DNA from: Metamycoplasma subdolum
Lineage (GTDB): Bacteria > Bacillota_I > Bacilli_A > Mycoplasmatales > Metamycoplasmataceae
Direction of reading: 5' to 3'
Length of the DNA: 64,000 nucleotides
NCBI RefSeq assembly: GCF_033546815.1
Contig: NZ_CP137846.1
Location: forward strand, 186,001-250,000
The translations under genes and the position numbers were made by a program. The notes below the pieces were generated by a model. It ran no database searches, was not told where the DNA came from, and was given only the letters and a program-made list of their open reading frames with translations. This document shows positions 1-10,836 of this stretch, in pieces; position 1 is the stretch's first letter; every line of letters starts with the position of its first letter.

Positions 1-657
1 ATTTTAGTTTATGGAATTACTGAAGCAAACAAAGAATTTGTCTTGCCTAAAGCAGAAATTTCATTTAAGCTAATTTACGAAGATAAAAATATTTTAATTA
101 TTGATAAACCAATAAACATTGCAATGCATAGCGAAGAAAATTGCCTTGATTATCAAGTTTTAAAATACTTAAATTACAAAAAAACTAGTTCATTCATCCC
201 AGCTTCAATTGGAAGAATTGATAAAAAAACTTCAGGTTTAGTTGTATATGCTAAGAACTATGAAACATTAGTAGAATTTGATGCAAAAACAAAGTTTTTT
301 GACAAAGTTTATCAATTTGTAAGTGATTTTAATGAGAAAAAATTAGATATTACAGTTCATCTTAAAAAAGATATTGATAATGAAAAAATGGTAGTTGATA
401 AAACTTTTGGTGTAAAAGCAAGAACAATTTTTTGACAAGAAAATAATAAAAAATTTGCTCAAATATTGACTGGAAAAAAACATCAAATTAGAGCAACTTT
501 ACAACATTTAAATTGTCCAATTTTAGGTGATTTAAAATATGGCGGAAAATTTGCAAAAAGAATGTTTTTACATTCCTATTCAATTACATTTCATTCATTA
601 AGTGAAAAATTTAAAGAATATAACGAACAAACTTTTATTGCACCAACTAAATGATAA
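1..657 (+). CDS. RluA/RluD-family rRNA pseudouridine synthase (5' end outside window)
   Basis: The reading frame is open from base 1, so the N-terminus lies outside the window. It isomerises uridine to pseudouridine in rRNA. The catalytic-motif region reads GRIDKKTSGLVVYAK, matching the RluA-family HRLDxxTSGLLxxAK with the catalytic Asp kept and the usual His replaced by Gly. The later segment GKKHQIRATLQHLNCPILGD matches the family's conserved G(R)xHQIR...PIxGD block. The frame passes two TGA codons (Trp), including a TGA directly before the TAA stop at 655-657. gatC follows after 11 nt. The exact rRNA target cannot be told from this. Confidence 0.85.
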
Positions 658-668
658 AAGAGGTTAAA

Positions 669-971
669 ATGAACGATGAAAAATTTAAGAAATTAGCTAA
701 TGATTTGCTTTTTGAACCAAGCGATGAAATTATCAAAATGGCAAAAAAACTTCTAAGTTCAATTGACAAAGAATTAAAAAAACTTGATGAAATTAATCTT
801 GATAATGTTAAGCCAATGAGCCATATTTCAGAAAAAAAATTAAGCTTTGATTTATTAAGAGATGATGTTGAGAACAAAGAATTTTTAATCAAAAAAGAAG
901 ATCTTTTAGCAAATACATCAAAACATAATGACGATTTTGTTTTAATAAAGAAGGTAATCAATGAAGCATAA
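669..971 (+). CDS. gatC: Asp/Glu-tRNA amidotransferase subunit GatC
   Basis: A 100-residue protein. GatC stabilises GatA in the GatCAB complex, which converts Glu-tRNA(Gln), and in some bacteria Asp-tRNA(Asn), to the amidated form. It is placed by size, the helical N-terminus and its position directly before gatA, which it overlaps by 11 nt. ATG 669 is preferred to an in-frame ATG at 651 because an AGAGGT ribosome site lies just before 669 and the upstream gene ends at 657. Sequence conservation in GatC is low, so the call rests largely on context. Confidence 0.85.
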   Translation: MNDEKFKKLANDLLFEPSDEIIKMAKKLLSSIDKELKKLDEINLDNVKPMSHISEKKLSFDLLRDDVENKEFLIKKEDLLANTSKHNDDFVLIKKVINEA

Positions 972-2286
972 TAAAACAGATTTAAAAAAAGCTTTAAAAA
1001 ATCTTCTAGAAGATAAAAATCACGCCATTTCTTATGTTTACAAAGATGCAAAACTTAAAGATCAAGGAAGCTTAAAAGGTTCAATCTATACTTTAAAAGA
1101 TAACTATGCAACCAAAGATGCAATTTCACGTGCTTCATCTCTCATTTTAGAAAATTTTCAACCTCATTATGATGCAACTATTAGAACACTTTTAGACAAC
1201 GCAGGAGCAACCTTAATTGCTAAAACTAACCTTGATGAATTTGGTCTTGGCGGAAGTGGCGAATATTCAGCATTTGGACTAATAAAACATCCAAAAAATG
1301 ACAAACATTTAGTAGGTGGTTCTTCTTCAGGAGCTGCAGCAACTTTTTCAGATGAAATAACTTTTGCAATTGGATCTGATACTGGAGATTCAGTTAGAAA
1401 ACCTGCATCAAATATTGGAAAAGTAGGCTTTAAACCAAGCTATGGAGCGATTAGCAGATTTGGGCTTTTTGCCTTTGCAACTTCATTAGATACAGTAGCT
1501 TATTTTACTCATAATATTTATGATGCTGCCTTACTTTCTTCAGTTCTTTTTAAGCAAGATTTAGAGCATGATCTTTCATCTGTAAAAGTTGAATTTTCGG
1601 CAAAAAAAATTAAGTCAGTTAAACCTAAAACTATTGCTTATTTAGATTGCTTTGATTTACTTGAAAAATCAGTAAAAAAAGCATATGAAAATTTAATAAA
1701 AAAACTTGAAAAAGAAGGTATTAAACTTGCTAAAATTAAGCCTGATGAAACCCTTTTAAATTCTATTGATGTACTTTATAAGGTTATCGCTTTTTCTGAA
1801 GCGAGCTCTAATTTAGCAAACCTTGATGGACTTAAATTTGGCGTGCAAAAAGAAGATAAAGATTGAAGCCAAACTTTTATTAAAACAAGAAGTGAAAAAC
1901 TTGGAAAAATGGTTCAATCTAGACTTATTTTAGGAAGTTATTTTTTAGAACATAATAACCAAATAAAATACTTTTTAAAAGCAAAAAAAATGCGCCGTTA
2001 TTTAGCAAATTACTTTACAGAAATTCATACAAAATATGACCTTTTTATTTACCCTGCTTCTAATGACGTTGCACCATTAATTGGCAAAGAATACAAACCA
2101 AGTTACATGGATTTTATTTTAACAAATTCAAACTTAACTGGAAATCCTTCCATCACTTTTAAGCTTGGCGAAAATGAAGAAAAACTTCCTTTCAATATTG
2201 CTTGTGATGGGAAGATTTATGAAGATCAGAAACTTTTAAATTTTGCCTTATATATAGAAGAAATTTTAGGAGGCAAACATGATTAA
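961..2286 (+). CDS. gatA: Asp/Glu-tRNA amidotransferase subunit GatA
   Basis: A 441-residue amidase-signature protein; it hydrolyses glutamine and supplies ammonia to GatB. The Ser-cisSer-Lys triad elements are visible: Lys in YTLKDNYAT, the glycine/serine loop VGGSSSGAAAT, and the serine block GSDTGDSVRKPAS. The family's usual block is GSDTGGSIRQPA, so Asp replaces one Gly here. One TGA (1864-1866) is read as Trp. It starts inside gatC and its 3' end overlaps gatB by 8 nt, which fits translational coupling of a gatCAB operon. Confidence 0.95.
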
Positions 2287-3700
2287 AAATGGCTGAGAAA
2301 TGGTGATTGGCATAGAAATTCACCTTGAACTTAATACCAAAACTAAAATGTTTTCACCTGCTTTAAATTCATTTGGCGATAAAGAAAATACTAATGTTTC
2401 TTTTATTGATTTAGCATATCCTGGAACTTTGCCTTTAGTTAATAAAAATGCAATCATTAAGGCAATAAAACTTGCAAAAGCTTTAAAAATGGAAATCAAT
2501 AAAATTGTTCGTTTCGATAGAAAAAATTACTTCTATCCTGATCTTACAAAAGGCTATCAAATTACTCAACAATTTAATCCAATTGGGACTGATGGGACAA
2601 TAAAAATTAAAGTTGATAATAATTGAAAAGAAATTGCAATTGAAAGAATTCACATGGAAGAAGATACTGCAAAATCTATTCACGATAATAAGTTAACTTA
2701 TCTTAATTACAACCGTTCAGGTGTGCCTTTAATTGAAATAGTTTCACGCCCAGTTATAACAAGCGGAAAAGAAGCATGTGCCTACGTTGATGCGATTAGA
2801 CAAACTGCTTTAGCCTTAAATATTTCAGATGCCAAACTTAATGAAGGAAGCTTAAGAACTGACGTTAATATTTCAGTTAAAAAAATAGGCGAAAAAGAGC
2901 TAAGAACTAGATGCGAAATTAAGAACTTAAATTCGCTTGCAAATATTGCCAAAGCTATTGATTATGAAGCTAACTTGCAAATTGAAAAATATGAAAAAAA
3001 TGAGCCTGTAATTCAATGCACTAAAAGGTTTGATGAAGACAAGTTACAAACAAGTGTTATGAGATTAAAATCTGATGCAATTGATTATAAATATTTCCCA
3101 GATCCAAACCTACCTTACATTGAACTTACAGATGAATTAATTAAAAGTGTTGAAATTGAAGAACTTCCTTTTGAAAGGGAGCAAAGATATGTTAAAAATA
3201 ATCTAAATAATGTTCAAATTTCACAACTTTTAAATAACTTAGAGTATGCAACTTATTTAGATAAAATCCCATATAAAGACTTCAAAAAATCAGCAAATCT
3301 TTTCTTCTCAGATTTAGTTGCTTACTTAAATGAAAACAAACTCTCAATTCAAGATTTGAAAATAAAAGAAGATGAATTTGCCATTCTTATATCTTATGTA
3401 CAAGATAGCAAAATAAACAAACAAAATGTTCAAAAAATTATTGATTTAAAACAAAAAAATAGTGAAAAATCAATTGATAAATTAATCAAAGAAAATAATT
3501 TATTTGTTGAAGTTAAAGTTTTTTCTTCAAAAGAAATAGTGGATTCAATTTTTAAAGAAAATGCAACTATTGAACAAGAAGCTGACAAAAATTTTGATAA
3601 AACTTTAAAATTTATTTTAGGTCAAGCTATGAAGAAAACAATGGGAAAAGCTAATGTTAAAGAAATTGAGACTTTGGCAAAAGAAAGGTTAAAAAAATAA
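2279..3700 (+). CDS. gatB: Asp/Glu-tRNA amidotransferase subunit GatB
   Basis: A 473-residue protein. It binds the misacylated tRNA and carries the kinase/transamidase site. The N-terminus MVIGIEIHLELNTKTKMFSP matches the GatB signature; FYPDLTKGYQITQ and DTAKSIHDN...YNRSGVPLIEIVS are further family blocks, and the C-terminal YqeY-like tail (FILGQAMKKTMGKAN) is present. The start ATG 2279 follows an AGGAGG ribosome site (2268-2273) inside the end of gatA. Two TGA codons encode Trp. The genome probably uses the indirect route to Gln-tRNA(Gln), as expected for mollicutes. Confidence 0.96.
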
Positions 3701-4738
3701 ATGAGCAAGAATAAGCCTAACTGAGAAGACAACGATCAGTTAATTAGAGTTAAGAAAAAAAGTTCCGTCTTTGAAAAAATAATCAAGGCGATTATTTATG
3801 GCATTCTTTGAATTGCAATTCCTCGTTTTGTAAAACAAAACAAGGAACAATCAAAGGACGTTGTTTCAATTGCTTATGATAGGCTTAACTCTAATGAATT
3901 TAAGTTTATTCCTCCAGGCTATGCTCTTTATCTTTTCTTATCTTTTATTCCGATTGTCTGTATTGTAATTAGTGTTTTAGGAGCAATTTCACCCAAATAT
4001 GACATAGTGGTTAGATTTATTATTTTAGGGAAAATAATTCCTGGAATTGAAAGCACTATTCCTAATATGGGACTTCTTTGAAAAGATCCTGCTCAAGCTG
4101 CTGTTTTAGTTCTTTTTTTCGTATCAGTTATCTGATTAACTAGTGGCGGTTATAGTAAAATGATTGGTTCAATCAACGCACTTTATGATTATAAAGGTGG
4201 AAACTCATTTTTCAAAAATAGACTTAAAGGAATTTTGCTTAGTCTAATTGTTACCTTAATTTTGACACTTCTTTTTATGGCAGCAACTGGACTTATGACT
4301 TTTTTAATTGAAAAAGCAAATTATGGTGTTTTCCCTGCTGATTTAACTAAAATTACCAATGCCAAGGACTTAAATTTAACAGTTGAATTTTGACTTGTTT
4401 ATTATTTCTCATTAGTTATCTTTTTGCCAATTGGAACTTATTTAGGCTTCTTGTTTTTCTTCAGATTTTCACCAAACTTTAAACTTAAATTTCAATATAT
4501 TCACCCAGGAGCTTTAATTTCTGCTATTCCAACAGCATTTTTTGTGCTTATCTTTGGTTCACTTACTTCAATAATTAACTATAATAAGTTTGGACCAGTT
4601 GCAACATTTATGTATTTATTATTACTATTAAGTTATATGTCATACTTTATTTACGCTGGTTTGATTGTTAATGCAAGCTTTTATAAAAGCTTCATTAATG
4701 AACCAATTTTTGTAAGAAAAAAGGTGCTTATTCAATAA
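3701..4738 (+). CDS. YihY/BrkB-family integral membrane protein
   Basis: A 345-residue protein with about six hydrophobic segments, a basic N-terminal tail and the family-type elements LTSGGYSKMIGSINALYD and GPVATFMYLLLLLSYMSYFIYAGLIVNA. The latter matches the last-helix region of the YihY/UPF0761 (BrkB) family, whose function is not settled. It starts directly after the gatB stop with no spacer and no clear ribosome site, so it may be read by coupling from gatB. Four or more TGA codons are read as Trp. Confidence 0.8.
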
Positions 4739-4754
4739 AAAGAAAGGAAAGAAA

Positions 4755-5765
4755 ATGCGAGAAGAAAAATTGCCTGGCGGCTTAAGACATTATCTTCGTT
4801 GAGCAAGAATTCAAACAGGCTTAACAACGCGAAAATGAAACTCAAAAAGAATTGCTTTTGTTTCAGTTTTAATTGCAATTAGCGTTGTATTTTTCATTGT
4901 TTCTGTTAGAATCATTCCAATCTCAGCACTTCCTTCTTTTAAGTTCAGCTTTATTGGGCTCCCTGTTAAAATCACTGGATTTCTTTTTGGACCATTGGTT
5001 GGAATTATTACTGGTGTTTTAGCCGATTTAATATCCTTTGCTTTGGTTCCAACTTACTACCATTATTTATATACAATCGTAATTTCAATTTCAGGTTTTA
5101 TTCCTGGCCTTTGTGCTTACTACTACTTTAACTTGAACGAACTTTTATTTTCAAAGAAATATCGTCTTTTCAAGTTTAATCAAATAGTTTCTTATTACAA
5201 ACGTCAATATGACGATGCTTTAACTAAGCAAAATTATGAAGATATTCAATATTTTAGTGAACAAATTGCTAAATTTCAAGTTAAAGTTATTGCTTTAGAA
5301 GCTACAACTAAACCAAAGGCAATGATTAATTTTAGTTTTATATCAACTCTTGCTCTTTTAGCACTTCAAATAACTTTAACTTTAGTAATTTTTTCAAAAT
5401 TAGATCCAACAATTTTCGAACACAACCGTTTTATTAAAAATAAAGACTTTTATTTATTCTTGGTTATTTCAGGTCTTCTTGCAATGAGCGTTGCATTAAT
5501 TTTTTATCGTGTTTTTGTCAGAAAAAGATTTCAACTATTTTTAGAAATAATGGCAATAGTCAGTTTTTGTGCAATACTTGAATTTATTAATGTATTTTTA
5601 CTAGCTTGAGCTGATACTGAAACTTTAAAAACTGACTTTTTTGTTAACTTAACTGGGCAAGCAATTACTAATCCAATTAAGATATTCTGAAACCTTGCCA
5701 TTATTTTAGCAACTTACAAAATAGTAGCACCTTTAGTTAAATCAAGGGAAGGAGATAGATTTTAG
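4755..5765 (+). CDS. ECF transporter S component, folate-type (FolT-like)
   Basis: A 336-residue membrane protein. The block FKFSFIGLPVKITGFLFGP followed by LVGIITGVLADLISFALV resembles the S-component signature of the folate family (substrate-binding subunit of energy-coupling factor importers). It is longer than a typical 170-200-residue S component because a charged cytoplasmic stretch (about residues 125-185) is inserted between two hydrophobic halves. No ATPase or EcfT is adjacent; the energizing module is at 52244-55008. A ribosome site (AAAGGAAAG) lies at 4743-4751. The stop overlaps the next start (TAGTG). The substrate is inferred only by family resemblance. Confidence 0.65.
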
Positions 5766-8095
5766 TGGCTAAGAAAATAATGAATTCTTTGAGAGTTACT
5801 AATCTCTCAAAGATTGTTTATGAAAAACAAAATCCTAAAATTGCAATCAATAACCTTTCTTTTTTAGCTAATCAAAACAGCATAGTAGGTTTTTTGGGTA
5901 AAGATAGTGAAACTAAAAACTTAATTTACAATCTTTTAACAAACAACTCTTTACCTTACAGCACCTATTTAGGTTTTATTGAATGCAAAATTGACAATCA
6001 TTACTATTTATGTAAAGACACACCCTTTTATTCAAAAGGGTTAAGTTTTGGTTTTGACCATGAATTCATTAATAACAATGAAGATACTTTATTTCAAAAA
6101 CTTTTAAATTACTTTAAACAAAATAACGTTCTTCAAATTGGTGTTCAATCATTTCTTACGAGTTGAGAAAAATCATTTGAAGATTATCGCATTTTACTTG
6201 AAAATAATTGTGCCAAATACTCATATGAACTTGAACTCAAAAATGAAACAAGTCTCAATAAAATAAGTAGCACTATTCGTAAAATTCATGAAAAAACTAA
6301 AGACTCTTTCTTTCACTTAAGTTTTATCGAAGAAGATTTAAAAACAATCTTATCTCAATTCAAAAATGTTCTTTTAAACTTTCAAAATTATGAATATGAA
6401 CTTATGGAACTTGCATATGCTATTAATAATAGTTATGATCAAAGTAAATCATTTCTAAATCAAAAAGATTATATTGAAGCTAGAAATAATTATGAAAGTT
6501 TAAAAAACAAATTCTACAAATCTTATGATTTGAAAAAGATCATAAAACAAACTAAAGCTGATCAAATTAATAAGATAAAAAACGAAGTTTGATATGAACA
6601 CAAACACGTTTTAAAATTATTAAAGAAAACATGCGAAGATTTAGTTTTAAGATCAAATATAAGCAAAATAAAATTTAAAAGTACAGACAATCCAACATCA
6701 TTTATTTTTAATTACAAAAACTACATTTTATCTAAAAAAATACGAAATTTTATTAACAAAAACTTAGTCAATTTATCTTGATTTACTAGAAAGAATTTTA
6801 CTAACTTTTTATCCGACATAAACCTCTTAAAAAACACAATTTCAAATGAAATTAACTTAATTTCAACGCAACAAAATTGAAGAAAAATTGCCAAAGAAAT
6901 TGATTATGTTGTAAAACACAACTTTAGTTTAAAAGTTAGTCAATATGAAGGAATCATTAATCAAAATAAAGAAGATTATTGAAACAAGATTGAAGAAATT
7001 TATAATCAAGAAGTTCAAGCATTTCAAGGCGAACAAGGTTTAATCACTCTTGAAAAAGTAAAAATTGCTGAAGAAATTTATTTAAACGCTAAGCATGAAT
7101 ATGAATGAAATTTACGTTCAGTTGGTAAAAGACTTGAACATAAAACTCTTCAGATCCGTTATAACTTTGATAAGCTTGTAAATAAAAACAAAAACAAATT
7201 TTCTATTATTGCAAACTTTCTAAAAACACTTTCTAATATTATTCAATCATATAGCAAAAGCGTAGATGATAATAGTGAAAAAAGAGTAAAAGCAACAAGC
7301 GAAAAAATAAGAAAAATAATACCAACAATAAGAGAACAATTCAATGATTTTTTGAACTTCACACAACTATTTACCAATGGCAAAATTGTAAGTGAATCAA
7401 TGCTGCAAAAATTTATTTCAAAATCACTATTTTATACAATCTTAAAAAGGGCAAATATATCTTTAGACAAGTTGAAATTCAAAATTTCAGACCTTACTTT
7501 AAATGAAAGAATTAATATTGAAATTGAGAAGATTTTAATTAGCAAACCAAGTCTTATAATTGTTGGAAATGAAATCAATATTTTAACTCAAGAAAAACAA
7601 CTTGAAATTTTAAGTAAACTAAATAAATATGTTCTTGAAAATCATATTATTGGAATTTACTTTTTAAGTGATTATAAAGTTGCTGAAAAAGTAACGACTC
7701 AACTATACATAGTAAATAATTCAAAGGTTATTGAAGAAGGATCAACTCAACAAATTATCAAAAATCCAATCAACCCCTTGGTTAAAAAAGAACTTCAACA
7801 TCATGATGAACAAACTATTAAACTTTACAATGAATATATTTCACATAATGATAATTTTGAAAATATCAACTGTTATCAAATTGACGAAAATCACTTTATT
7901 TGATCAACTTATTCTGAACTTAATAAGTGAGTAAATGAAGGAAACCTAAAAAACGAAAAACTTAAGAAAATTTTTATCGTTACGACCGATAATTTATTAA
8001 CAAGCAAAACTACCCAAATTAAAAACAAAGAAACATTTGAAGAAACTACAATCTTTAGTTTAGAAGGACTTGAATTTGAAAAAGGAGATGATGAA
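5765..8095 (+). CDS. Degenerate OppF-like ABC ATPase domain, frame open into valS
   Basis: About 777 residues in a frame with no TAA/TAG before valS. The GTG start at 5765 overlaps the previous stop and follows AAGGAGAT; ATG 5780 is an alternative. The ends resemble the two halves of an OppF-type ABC ATPase: LRVTNLSKIVYE..AINNLSF with a P-loop-like GFLGKDSETKN (residues 42-52), and near residues 575-680 a signature-like LTLNE, then KPSLIIVGNE, ..FLSDYKVAEKVT.. and VIEEGSTQQIIKNP. Between them sits a lysine/asparagine-rich helical insert of about 500 residues, as in mycoplasma OppF. Walker A, LSGGQ and Walker B (DE) residues are all altered, so ATP hydrolysis is unlikely. Twelve or so TGA codons are Trp. 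Family assignment is by eye and moderate. Confidence 0.6.
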
Positions 8096-10624
8096 ATGGA
8101 TAAACAATTCAATCACAAACTAGTTGAAAAAGGAAGAAATGAAAAATGAATTAAAGCAAAATTTTTCATGACCCACGATATTAATAAAAAACCATTCACA
8201 GTCATCTTGCCTCCTCCAAACGTTACCGGAAAACTTCACATAGGACATGCACTTGATACATATATTCCTGACACCATAATTAGATATAAAAAACTTCAAG
8301 GCTATGATGTTATGTGAGTTGCCGGAAAAGATCATGCCGGTATTGCTACTCAAGCCGTTGTTGAGAAGAAGCTAAAAGAGAAAGGCCTAACAAAATATGA
8401 TCTTGGCAGAGAAGCATTTATTAAAGAAGTCTGAAAATGAAAAGATGAATTTTCAGACAATATTACTAAACAATGAAATAAGTTAGGTTTAGCACTTGAC
8501 TTTGAAAGTGAACGCTTTACTTTGGATAAAGATGCTAACGAAGCTGTCTTAAAGGTATTCATTGATTTATATAATGATGGATTAATTTATCGTGATACAA
8601 AACCAATAAATTGAGATTGCAAGTTTGAAACAGCACTTTCAAATATTGAAGTTGAAGCAAAAGAAACTAAACAAAAAATGTATTACATTAAATATCCAAT
8701 TCAAGGAAGCAAAAGTTTTCTTGAAATTGCCACCACAAGAATTGAAACTATGTTTTCAGATGTTGCAATTGCAATACATCCTGAAGATCCAAGAACTAAA
8801 ACTTTATTAAATAAAAAGATTGTTCATCCTTTAACCAAAAAAGTAATTCCAGTTATTACTTCAGATTTAATTGATATGAAATTTGGAACTGGACTTATGA
8901 AAGTTTCAGCTCATGCTATGGATGACTTTGAAATTATTAAGCATAATCATTTGCAAATTATTGAATGTATTAACAAAAAAGGTAAGTTAAATCAAAATGC
9001 TATGGAATTTCAAGGCTTAGATCGCTTTGAAGCAAGAGCAAAAATTGAAGAAAAACTTAAAAAAGAAGGTTTTTTAATAAAAACAGAAGAAGTTATTTCC
9101 AGTGTTGGTTGCTCAGAAAGATCAAAAGATCCAATTGAAATCTTAGTTCAACCTCAATGATTTGTCAGAATGAATGTTTTAGCCAAAAAACTTCTTAAAC
9201 ACTTCGCTTCACCTGAAGCAGTTAAATTTGTGCCGGAACGTTTTGGCCAAGTTTTAACAAAATGAATGGAGAATGTTTTAGATTGAACAATTAGCCGTCA
9301 AATATGGTGAGGACATAGAATTCCTGCATGATATAAAGACGATGAAATAAAAGTTCAAATTGAAAGTCCTGGCGAAGAATGAACTCAAGACCAAGATGTT
9401 CTTGATACTTGATTTAGTTCGGCACTTGCTCCATTTGTATTTTTAGGTTGACCTCAAAACTTAAATAAGATCAAAAGATATTTCCCAACATCGCTCTTAG
9501 TTACGGGAGTTGATATTATCTTCTTCTGAGTTGCAAGAATGTATTTCCAAAGTTTATATTTTATGGAAGATAAACCATTTGAAAAAGTTTATATTCACGG
9601 GCTTGTACGAGATAATGAAGGCAGAAAAATGTCTAAATCTCTTGGGAATGGTGTGGATCCAATTGATATCATTAACCAACATGGATCTGATGTTTTAAGA
9701 ATGTCATTAGTGTTTAATTTATCACCAGGTCAAGACTTAAATTATGGCGAAGAAAAAATTAAAACTGCAAAATTATTCTTAAACAAATTCTGGAATATCG
9801 CAAGGCTAATTAAAGGCATCAATGTTGATTTAACAAAAGCTTATGATTCATCCTTAAATGATGAGTTTGATTTATGAATTATTGATAAGTTTTTAACCTT
9901 AAAATCAAGCATTGATAAATCAATGGAAAATTATGAATTTACCTTGATTTTCAAAAGCATACAAACATTTATAATGAATGATTTTTCAGGCTGATATTTA
10001 GAGTTTTTAAAACTAAAAAATAACAACTTTTTAATTCATATTTTATTTAGAGAAATTCTAATTTTATTACATCCATTTATGCCATTTATTACTGATTATT
10101 TATTTGAAAATATGTATGGCGAAGAACTTCTTGAAGCTAAGAAAACTTTACTTTCTCTTCCTCAAGAAAATACAAAAATTGTTAAAGTTCAAAAATTAAT
10201 TGAACTAATTACAACCTTAAGAAAATATAGAGAAGACAAAAATATTTCTAAATCAGAAACACTTTATTTCTTTGCAGATTTTGGTCTAAGTTATGAAGAA
10301 TTAAATATTATTAGAAAACTTGCAAACTTTGAAATTAAAGAAAATAATGACTTTGTAATTAACCTTTCATTTGGCAAAATTAAAATCAAACAAGATGAAA
10401 AACAAAAGAAAAAAGACATTGAAGCACTTAATAAATTAATTGAATTTTCTAAGCAAGAAATAGCATTCAATGAGAAACTTTTAAATAACAAAAACTTTAT
10501 TTCAAAAGCAGCAAAAGATAAGATTCAAGAGAAACAAGATAACCTTAAACTTCACCAAAAAAATCTTGAAACTTATGAACAAGAACTAGCTAAAAAACTT
10601 GAACAAAACAAAGAAAATAAATAA
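8096..10624 (+). CDS. valS: Valyl-tRNA synthetase
   Basis: An 842-residue class I synthetase attaching valine to tRNA(Val). The N-terminus [20 protein letters not shown] carries the HIGH motif, SRQIWWGHRIPAWY and [14 protein letters not shown] are ValS blocks, and [10 protein letters not shown] (about residue 512) is the KMSKS loop. A C-terminal coiled-coil arm (about residues 760-842) is typical of ValS. ATG 8096 is chosen because AAAGGAG (8081-8087) precedes it and family members start with M-D-K..NHKLVE. The same frame is open upstream through the ABC-like domain, so a long fusion product is formally possible. A hairpin terminator follows at 10629. Confidence 0.96.
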
Positions 10625-10628
10625 AAAG

Positions 10629-10658
10629 AAAAAGTTGGAAAACAAAGCCAGCTTTTTT
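10629..10658 (+). terminator. Intrinsic terminator after valS
   Basis: A 10-bp stem AAAAAGTTGG / CCAGCTTTTT (one G-T pair) with a 9-nt loop ends in T6 five bases after the valS stop region. Confidence 0.8.
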
Positions 10659-10820
10659 ATTATCCAAAATTTCAAAAAACATTTAAATTTAAGAGTAAAT
10701 TTGGAAAAAACAATTCAATAAATTTTTAATTAATTAATCTTCACTTTTTTCTTAAAATTTGCTATTAAAAACTTAAAATAAAATTTAAAACTTTTATTTT
10801 TTATACTGTTTTATATAGTT

Positions 10821-10826
10821 TATAAT
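10821..10826 (+). promoter_or_regulatory. -10 box of parE-parC (leaderless arrangement)
   Basis: A perfect TATAAT lies only 10 nt before the parE ATG at 10837 and no ribosome site is present. Transcription would begin at or within a few bases of the start codon, suggesting a leaderless message. Confidence 0.6.
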
Positions 10827-10836
10827 TAATGTAATT

